Source of the DNA: Schizochytrium sp. TIO01
Lineage: Eukaryota > Sar > Bigyra > Thraustochytrida > Thraustochytriidae
DNA: 64,000 bases
Direction of reading: 5' to 3'
Assembly (NCBI GenBank): GCA_004764695.1
Contig: SMSO01000035.1
Coordinates: forward strand, 990,001-1,054,000
The notes under the pieces are model-generated. The model searched no databases. It saw only the letters and a list, made by a program, of their open reading frames with translations, and was not told where the DNA came from. Shown one piece after another: positions 12,779-21,162 of this stretch. The number at the start of each line of letters is the position of its first letter. Position 1 is the first letter of the stretch. The position numbers were made by a program, and so were the translations under genes.

Positions 12779-13547
12779 ATATTATTTTATAAGTTTATAA
12801 TTTTAAAATATGATTTGTTAAAGTAAATTTAAAGCAAACTGGAAACAAACCGAAAAGTGAATACACTTTTAAAGAAGCAGGTATATTCAGGCCCTACGAT
12901 ACCTGGTCGGGCGATTCTCTCAAGCATTCGACTCTTTTCAGCCTCTAGCATGTCATTAATCCCAGATACCCGCCTTTACGGGCACGTCTTGGAGTGGCCT
13001 TTAGCGAAATGGCTGTTACCTGCCAGCTTTTCTCAGCTCCTTCAAAAACGTTAGGTAGAAACCTATAAACCTTGAAACCAAAAATAACATGTTAGTTTAC
13101 TATTTTATTGTATTTTTGTAATATTTTTAATAAAAATATTTTTTTCAAATACCAAAACTAACAAAGTTTGATAAAGCATATAAAATTAGAGCAGCGACAC
13201 CATAGTAGTTGCGGTATATCTGCTGGATGTGGGGGAACAAAGGGAATTGACTACGGCTGGCACGCCTAGTACTACTACTACTGCCTCTACTCGTACTACT
13301 TACTACTCGTACTATACTTCACTTGGCGCCTTGCAGCTCTTGGCTTCTGTCGTGGCGGCATCCTTGCCGTGGCTCGAGCGGGGCACGCGAAAAGATCGTG
13401 CAGAGCAGCACGTGAGGCCCCGTGGCGGCGCGCTGGAGGCACCTGAGGAGGCGTACTCGCGGCTCCGAGCAGCATTTTCGCCGCGAGCAGGTCGGCTGCG
13501 GTAATTCTGCGATGGCAGGCCAAAAAGAGCGGCGTCGAGGATACCTT

Positions 13548-13580
<33 letters not shown>
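13548..13580. repeat. (ATG)11 microsatellite
   Basis: Eleven perfect ATG triplets, 33 bp. Confidence 0.97.
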
Positions 13581-13582
<2 letters not shown>

Positions 13583-13666
13583 AGGAAGTAGGCGGAACTA
13601 CCTCCTACGAACAGGCTTTTTCTGTATTAGGAGTGAACGAACGAACGATTCACTTGAAAATGAATT

Positions 13667-13694
13667 GATCGATCGATCGATCGATCGATTGATT
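13667..13694. repeat. (GATC)5(GATT)2 array
   Basis: Five copies of the self-complementary tetramer GATC pass into GATT units. Confidence 0.95.
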
Positions 13695-14238
13695 GATGAA
13701 AGAATAAATGTCAACTTGTAAAAGTTGATTCACTGGAGCGTGTCGAGCTTGTTGAGGCCGCGTGCACATCTCGAAATAGGGAGGGCTGGCGCAGAACATT
13801 GTTTGGGTCATCTATTGTGCCAGGTTTCGTGGAGCGCAGCGAGAGAACCTCTTCAGGCTGTGTCTGACTTGAAGATTTCAAACTACATAGTGTTACGCGC
13901 TGCAGTAAGTAGGCCTTAGCGCACCTTGTGTGTACCACAAGCGCAGAAGTGCAGAGAGAACGGCCATGCGACAGGGCTAATTAACCATTTCTTTCCACGC
14001 AATCGCTCTGTCGCGGCTGTGTTCTGCTGGCGCTCGCCTGAGAAAAGAAGCCATGCTCATCTCGCCGAGCGGAAGCGCAGCCTCGACAAATGCCCGGCCA
14101 GTCCCGCGAGGGCCTACCTCTGTTCGTATTTGATGAAGTCCATGCCGCGTCTCTCCAACACATGCCCTTTGTTCATGAGTTAATGAATTTTATAACTGAT
14201 TGACTCATTCCATTCCAACAGGTCCCATGGAAGAGTTG

Positions 14239-14240
14239 AA

Positions 14241-14271
<31 letters not shown>
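14239..14271. repeat. (AAAG)8 microsatellite
   Basis: Eight GAAA/AAAG units, about 32 bp, purine-only. Confidence 0.96.
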
Positions 14272-15420
14272 GGCTTCTTTAATATGTCCAAAATGATGAG
14301 TTTCAAGTAGTCAGGCTATATTTATTTATAAAAATCCTTTTTTTTTTATTAAAGAAAGAAGAAAAAAAGGGAAAATGAATGAGGAGGTCCCGTTTGCATG
14401 TGTAGTTAATTAATTAAAGTAAGTACCCCACACGCTGGGGGATCGAGTTAGATAGCATAACCAGCTTTCTTGCACGCCGTTGACTCCGTCGAGGGCGGCG
14501 CCCAGTGCACTTGCCACCGTCACTTATCGCGCGTCCCGGTGTCAGGGTTGTGCCACGAGCGGCTTAATTCAATTTAATTTAAATTTATTATTATTATTTT
14601 TTTTTAATCCAACGAGCGACCTTGTTAAATTATTTTATTTTACTATTTTATTTTATCCACCTGGCAGCGCTTAATCAAAGCCGCGGCGGAATTGCAGCTC
14701 CAATGCGACGACACCCAAGTTTCAAAGAACCCAACACAAGCGCAGGAACTCGTTGAAGATAGAAAGGCAAAGCCAGGCGGCCAAGATTCCCTCTTCCTCG
14801 GCAAATTCTCCGCTGCGCTCTGCGATGCACTCGAACAGAAACCCCTCGGGATAAATTGGAAAACAGCAATGAGGACAGGAGGAGGAGGAGGGTTCGAGAG
14901 AGAGAGAGAGCCCTATCGTCCCCCTTTGAGACGTGGCCGCAGTACCTAGCGATACCAGTAGGAAGACCCTAGCGACTGGAAGTTTACGCTGGAGGAAGGG
15001 AGAACGCCCGATCGCCCTCTCATGTCTCTGCACTTTGTCCAAGCAGGGAAAGTTTGAAAGTTTTCTGCCCGGCAACCGCGAAGCGGTTCTCTCCACAGTC
15101 CGCAGAGGGACAATTTATTATTCTCCTCCTCTTTTGTTTTGTTCTTATTTTTATGTAGAAGATAACTAAATTAATTGATTTATGAAAGAATAAATGAAAA
15201 GTCATACGCAGATACTGCGGCGCTGGGCCACCTCAGTCTACGCCTGTACAGACCAGGATGTGGCGCTATCAGGGCACGCTCAACCCCTTTTCTAGATCAG
15301 AACAACATTCGCATAGGTCATTCTCACTCATCTCCTCTTTCCTGGCACTCCTCGTTCTCATTTGGCACTATTGAATTGAAAGCAAGGAAATTTGCCGAGC
15401 GAGGTAAGTAGGGAGCATGT

Positions 15421-15422
<2 letters not shown>

Positions 15423-15470
<48 letters not shown>
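15423..15470. repeat. (GATA)12 microsatellite
   Basis: Twelve perfect GATA units, 48 bp, closely after a GAG-GTAAGT donor-like site at 15402. Confidence 0.98.
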
Positions 15471-15471
<1 letters not shown>

Positions 15472-16570
15472 TAGCTGCTTGAAAAGGGGACTGTCTAACT
15501 ATGTGCCGACGTCGCTCTGGAAGTGCCATATTCGCGATGAGGGAGCCATTCTGATGGTGATAGAGTGTGTGAGTCCAAGTTTGTCTGCTTGTTTCTTCTA
15601 AGCACGGTGACGATGAATGGAAGAGTCCACTTTCCCGCCAACGTGAAGGCTTTGTTTGATCAGATGAAGGCTTCAACTAAGATGAAGCCTTCCTCGTCAT
15701 CATTGCCAGAAAGCTTCAGCCCGTGGCACTTTGAATCTTCTGAGGCGTTTCCTTCGTGGCCGGTTTTCTTCGCGCATTCTTCTTGCTAGTTCCTTGAGCA
15801 CTAGATGCTTCAAGGCGAAGCGGACTACTACTGAACCCAGCTAGCTACGGCTACCGGCGAGTGACACCATCGCGCCCAATTGGAATTTTTAGTTTCAGAC
15901 CCAATGATTCTGTCATTTTCTTCTTTTTCTTTTCTTTTTTCTTCTTCTTTCTTCTAACTAAAATGGGAATAAAGCTGCTTATTCTCTTCAAGCAATCAAG
16001 TTCTATGCATTTAAAAATATAATAACCATTATAATAATAGGAAGACAAGCTTTTCCACCATCATAATAATTTTAATAACCAATGTTAATATAAAAATTCA
16101 AAGGGTATGGTAGGTACATTTTGGAAGAGTGCAGAAATTACAGCGGTGAAAGATTGAGAAAGAAGGACTGAGTCTGGAAACTGCTCAGATCGGCACTCGT
16201 CGAAGCCGCTCATTGGAAAGAGACCCCGAAGAAGCCAAGAACCACGGCTCCTTTCTGAGCAGCCATTCGCCCTCGCTGGCCTGGTGAACAGGACCACGCA
16301 AACGGAATCGAGGCTGATTTTCTAGAAAATTGAATGAACTCTTGAAGAAGATTTATTTCCCCGCCCCGCTAGTTCTTCCAAGGCTGGTGAAACGGAAAAG
16401 CGTGTATTGTTATTTAGTGGTTTTTGTTTAATTTTTTCTTTTCAAAAGGAAAAAGGATATTTTCTTGAAAACGCGTGGTATTGTCTCTCATGGCCGCCCA
16501 CACATCATCGATCAGCACCTACGAAGCATTTCAATCAGTGCACAGAGGAAGTTGAACTCGTTTCGATGAA

Positions 16571-16640
16571 TTGATTGGTTGATTGATTGATAAAGATTGA
16601 TAAATACATAAATGCATTAATAGATCAATCAACCGATCAA
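16571..16640. repeat. Inverted repeat, 17-bp arms
   Basis: The arm 16571-16587 (GATT-rich) is complementary to 16624-16640 at 16 of 17 positions, with a 36-bp AT-rich loop. It could form a stable hairpin. Both arms are built from the same tetranucleotide, so it may be a by-product of two oppositely oriented microsatellites. Confidence 0.8.
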
Positions 16641-17279
16641 CTCACTGACTGACTTCGATTCTAGAACACTGAGCTCCTGACCAACCTGAATCAGCGCAGA
16701 AACAGTACGCACTCGACTGCTTCTGCACACTCCATTTTTAAAGAAACAAAAGAAAAACATAAAAGAAGCAACACGAAACCAAAGCAAACATAACTCTGGC
16801 CCAAAGAAGCACTTCCCTGATCAATCAGGCCCTCCGTGAACATTATTACTGCATTTCATGTTTCAAAGTCTACCCGCAATTCGAGCACAAAGCTTGATAG
16901 CTGAAAAGTAAATTCAAGCTGGAGGCGTCTTATATCTGAACCCAAACGCAAACTCGGCTTCAATAAACTTAGATTTAGTCCACTCGAGCGGTAACCTGGA
17001 CTTTGAATGAGACCCAAGCAAGCTGCCTGCCTCCAAGTAAATATATCTTCATGATGATTTCTCAGAACAGGGTCTTCGCCATCCAAGATCAAGATCAAAC
17101 ATAAGCATCTGATGAACTTAACCATGAATTAACCCAAAAAGAATGAATACCTATACTCTCAATGATGGAATATCTGAATTCTCAGTTCCTAGCTAGAAGT
17201 ACCTATAGTGGGAAAGACTCAGTCGCTCCCATGGTCTCCCCGAGCCTGTTCGTTGGCGGACAAGTAGGAAGGTCCACTT

Positions 17280-17930
17280 TGGCCCTGCGAGTTGCGCGGG
17301 TTGCGCGGGTTGCGCGGGTTGCGAGAAGGGTCAGTTTGGCGGCTTGCTCCCTCCCTAGACGATAAGGGGCCGACGATGTGGGTAGAGAAAACGATAGCAG
17401 CCCCTAAGGTGGCGCCGGTTGGCGCGAATACACACGCGACCTCGCGAATCGCAGGCTACGTGACGCGGCTTCGTCGATCTTGGGCTCAAAACACGCACCA
17501 TGCCTCCCAACCGCTGGCGATCCTCGTACTACAAGCCGGACGTTGGGGGGGTAGCGCGTATCTGCCGTCCCACTTGCGCGTCATATGGCGCACCGACACC
17601 GGGTCGGGCGATCTAACCGCCTCCCCTGCCCCACCTACCCCCCAGAGGGTACCTACCCCCCTATACGAATGAAAAGCGTCCCCTCCAACGTCCACCCGAG
17701 GGAGGGTTAGGAAGCGCAGCGGTATTCTCCAATGACGCGGCGAATTGCACTTGAGAAGGAAGCGGCGGCAACCTGGGCGGAACTAGAGAAGCTGGGCGTA
17801 TTGGTAGATAGAAGTAACGCTAGGAGAGCGTGGAGAACGAGGCGGCTAAGAAAACTTTTGAAATTCCGGTTCCTAGGCTTGGCGCTAGAAAGGAGTTTAG
17901 GTCTCTGTGCAGAGGCGGAAGGAAGATAAC
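17280..17930 (+). other. GC- and CpG-rich island with two short ORFs
   Basis: Base composition is unlike the neighbouring blocks: many CG and GCG steps and C-rich runs (about 17,610-17,665). It contains a plus-strand frame ending at 17,672 that has an ATG at about 17,376, and an ATG frame at 17,732-17,929 (65 codons, rich in Arg, Leu and Glu, predicted helical). Neither matches a family I know. The block ends abruptly in AT-rich DNA at about 17,935. It might be a remnant of an inserted element or the exon-rich part of an unrecognised gene. Confidence 0.35.
17291..17323. repeat. GTTGCGCGG nonamer, 3.6 copies
   Basis: Three perfect copies plus a partial one, very CpG-rich, at the left edge of the GC-rich island that follows. 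Confidence 0.95.
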
Positions 17931-18280
17931 ATTTCGTTTGCCTTAATTAATTTAAAAACATGTTTTCAATTTAAAACTAAAAATAATACTGATTAGGAAC
18001 TGCATTTGAGCGAGGGCTGTGGGAAGGCTGTGAGGCGGCAGCTGACATTTGGCAGGTCCGTCTATCTTCTCTTGTGAGAGCTCCCCAGAGCTTCGAAGCT
18101 TGCCAGTGAGTATCAGACTGCCATGATTCGATGAACGAGGCCTGCGGTGGAGACTTAGTCAAGCCGTCCCGGTATGGTCCTCTGCTCATTCGACATTTAA
18201 CCTTTAAAAAGAAAGTTGAAAGCTTTGGTTGAAGAAGTACTTACGAAGAATAAGTTGCTTCTTTGCAGTCAGTTGAAATG

Positions 18281-18290
18281 TAGGTACCTA
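18281..18290. promoter_or_regulatory. TAGGTACCTA palindrome
   Basis: First copy of the decamer, inside the gene-poor tract. Confidence 0.35.
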
Positions 18291-19032
18291 CCGTGCATCT
18301 TTCGTAAGCTTTGGAAAAAAGGTTACCTGGATAATCATACCGTCAAATTTGAAACGAAAAACCAATTATCACGTTTTCTATTTATTCAGCTATCTACTAT
18401 CTATCTATTTTTAAAATCGAATTGTTAAAGTATAATGTGGAAAACTAAAGTATAGAAGGAAAGAATTCTGTATCGAAAGGCTCGCGCGATATCTTCTTCT
18501 TTGTTGTTTCGACTTCTTTCGGTTATCCTGATAGGTTGCGTCGAGAAGCTGGAGAATAGACTTCACTTGAAAAGAAAACCCGAATGAAACGTGGTTTGTA
18601 TTTGCAGGCGATCGAATAGCTCAGTAGTCTAACACGTTTCTGTGATCGACAGAATTGTTTGTTTGTTTGTTTTTGGCCAAAAATCTTAAAACTCTTTGGA
18701 TGGTGTACAGCTGATACTGATTCGAGAACCGTAGGACTGGGCAGAAAAAGCAGAAGGAGAAGAAGAAGCTTTGCAGCCTTGAAATGCTGAAGTTTGCTTT
18801 GATTGGGTTGATGCGTATGTATGTATTCACGACAGGGCAAAACCCGACGGGTTCTTGGGATGATTTGAGGCCTCGCCAAGAAAGCCAAGCGCCGGAATCG
18901 GCGAGTCTGATCTTCTTCGCCAGATGAAGATAGATGGACGTACGTCATCAGACAACTCGAATGCCGTCGACCGTCTTGGCGCTTCTCGCGAATCCCTGAA
19001 GGGCGTGTGTCTTCTTCTTTGGATAACGCAAT

Positions 19033-19078
19033 TGCATTGCAATGCAATGCAATGCAATGCAATGTAATGCAATGCAAT
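19033..19078. repeat. TGCAA pentamer array A
   Basis: About nine tandem TGCAA pentamers with one variant (TGTAA). The left end starts with two units in the inverted sense, giving a small palindrome at the junction. Confidence 0.95.
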
Positions 19079-19130
19079 AAGCTGTACTTTGTAAATCCTT
19101 AGACTACCTATTTCTTCTTGAAAAAATCAA

Positions 19131-19153
19131 TGCAATGCAATGCAATGCAATGC
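19131..19153. repeat. TGCAA pentamer array B
   Basis: Four and a half perfect TGCAA units, the same motif and orientation as the array 53 bp to the left. Confidence 0.95.
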
Positions 19154-19671
19154 TTTGAAGGATTCCTGTTCACCGCATTTATGGTCGTCTGTGCGAGAGT
19201 CTTCTGGATAGTGTAGGAATTGCATTTGATGTTGCTGGTGTTGTGGTGATTGCTGTGCCACACACAAGATCGCGAAGAAGGCTGACTGAGCAGAGCGAGA
19301 GCGAGGAGAAGAGCTTCGAAAGATGGCACATGCGATCAGCTTAGAGGAGCTGGAGGCGAACTCGAGGTCCTTGCGAAGAATAGCATTCGCGAATCATGAC
19401 GACGCCAGTTCCAGGAATTGCAGAACCGGCGTTGTTGTTCTCTCGTTGGAAGGAGAGAGGATAATCGTTTGAACATTTCTTTCCAAAGCGAAGGATGTTT
19501 ACTTTTAGTTAGTAGCTCATTCATCAGGTTGAAGTTAAAACAAATTCATTTTAAAGAAATAGAAACTTTTATTTGACATAAATAAAATATTATACATTCA
19601 ACCCAAAATAATAAAGTATATAAAAATCAAGTTGGAAGCAATAGCGGTGTGAATCAGAATACTTTTCTTAA

Positions 19672-19713
19672 GTAAAAGTAAAAGTAAAAGTAAAAGTAAA
19701 AGTAAAAGTAAAA
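19672..19713. repeat. (GTAAAA)7 hexamer array
   Basis: Seven perfect copies, 42 bp, inside an AT-rich spacer. Confidence 0.97.
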
Positions 19714-21072
19714 GAAGTAAAAAATTAAAGACTAGAGTGGGTGAACATAGCAGAGGTTTTAAAGTGGACAGGGGCCTTCTTAGAAGCTATGGGAAACAGA
19801 GCAAGTTTCACCTCCAAGGAGCAGTAAGAGAAAAAAAGAAGAAAAAAAGAAAAAAAGGAAAAAAGAATGGTGGAATACAATTCTTGGTTGGCTTCTTTGC
19901 CCCTTTTGAAGAAAGAATGATCGATCGCGGATCCCTCGCAGGCACAAGGAAATCTCCACAAACCTGCGGCAGCGGCGAGAAATAAGCGAGGAAGGCCGGC
20001 TTCGACGCTTCGTCAGCACTCGAGAAACCCGCCGATCTCCACGGAATCTGCAGAAGGAGGTATTTGTCCTTTTTCTTGAAAATAACCATGAATGATTCAG
20101 AATCTCAAGAAGGCGTCTTTTCCCTTTTCCCTTTTCCTTCTTCTTCTTCTGCTCCTCACGCTAAGACAGGCCTAAGATGATGACGCCCCCGCTCAGGGAC
20201 CCCGTCCCGCAGTCTCCTCCGAGAGACTCGCGATTTCAAAAGTTTCGAGAGAACGTTGTCGGCGTCGAGAGAACCGAGGCACCTCGAAAAACTTTTTGAA
20301 GATGAGATATGAATGAGTGAGTTCTTTCCTCCCGTTCCGCCATACTTCCAGAGAATTCCGCTCCTCAGACTCATCCAAGCTGTCCTGGGACGATCAGAGG
20401 GTTTCCACTTTTTTTTAAAATAGGTTATTTTTAAATTAAAGTATAAAACAGAAGTCTACACATGGTTTTTCTCCTCTAAAATAAAATGCTTTAGAGGTGT
20501 AGTCGAAGATGCCCTGCCTAGCAGGAGCATTCTCAAGTTTTACAAGCCGGTCAGTCTGGATAACAGGGCGCATAAGCGGAGGCAGAGAGCACGAGAGCGT
20601 ATGAGAGGCGGCGAATTTGCAGTTTATCTTACTGTAGTACTCTCGACTTCGCATGCGAAGTACCTGGCTATATATATATATATAATATTTATTTTTAACT
20701 TTAAACAAAAATTAATGACAAAGTGAAAACGTTTTTTGATGAATTTGAGTAGGTCGGCTTTAGGGAACAGTAGCAGTACAATGTGGAAGGAAGAAGTGTT
20801 AATCGTGTTGGCAGAGGATGATGGCGCCTGGCATTCCTCGAAAGCAAACCCGCAACCTGAAAAGCCAAGCCAGCAAAACTCAAACGCAAGCTTGAAGCCA
20901 CAACAGAAACCAAATCAACCTTGCAAAAGCAAAACCCAAACTAGATCAACCTCGCCGCGGATCAATCACCGCAGCATCAAAGCAAATCCCAAACTAAGTT
21001 CTTCTAGTTTGCTGTAAACACCACAACAACAAAGTCTTTAAGACACCCAACACTACATCAACTACTCTCATC

Positions 21073-21096
21073 TCTTGAAGTCTTTCGTCTTCAAGA
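21073..21096 (+). promoter_or_regulatory. Hairpin in presumed 5' leader
   Basis: TCTTGAAG and CTTCAAGA form an 8-bp perfect stem around an 8-nt loop, 67 bp upstream of the start codon of the reductase-cyclase gene. The stretch around it is pyrimidine-rich and likely lies in the 5' UTR. A role in mRNA stability or translation is possible but not shown. Confidence 0.4.
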
Positions 21097-21162
21097 ATTT
21101 TGTATATCTTCAACAACTTCTGCACTTTGTACAAGAGTCAAGAACAAATCTTATCAGCAAAG

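Larger units (their letters stand above)
1..21020. other. Gene-poor, microsatellite-rich tract
   Basis: I see no ORF here with recognisable domains. The longest ATG-initiated frame is 195 codons (8919-9506) and runs through a GGAA microsatellite. GC-rich blocks of roughly 0.5-1 kb alternate with AT-rich spacers of 50-200 bp (for example 525-565, 3100-3190, 5210-5285, 6720-6900, 8555-8690, 13080-13190, 14570-14660, 19540-19740). Perfect simple repeats occur about once per 0.8 kb, far more often than in the gene-bearing part of the window. I found no convincing tRNA, rRNA or snRNA and no transposase or reverse-transcriptase frame. It could be a subtelomeric or centromere-flanking segment, a non-coding RNA region, or a cluster of intron-broken genes; the sequence alone does not decide. 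Confidence 0.7.

Noticed and set aside
18604-18735. tRNA-like A box (TAGCTCAGTAG) with a loose B box about 90 bp later
   Set aside because: No acceptor, anticodon or T stem can be formed and the spacing is wrong for a tRNA.
19131-19153. Direct-repeat arrays as a CRISPR-like structure
   Set aside because: The units are contiguous pentamers without spacers and the DNA is eukaryotic.
20646-20661. 16-bp perfect palindrome ACTTCGCATGCGAAGT
   Set aside because: About one such palindrome is expected by chance in a window of this size and it has no special position.
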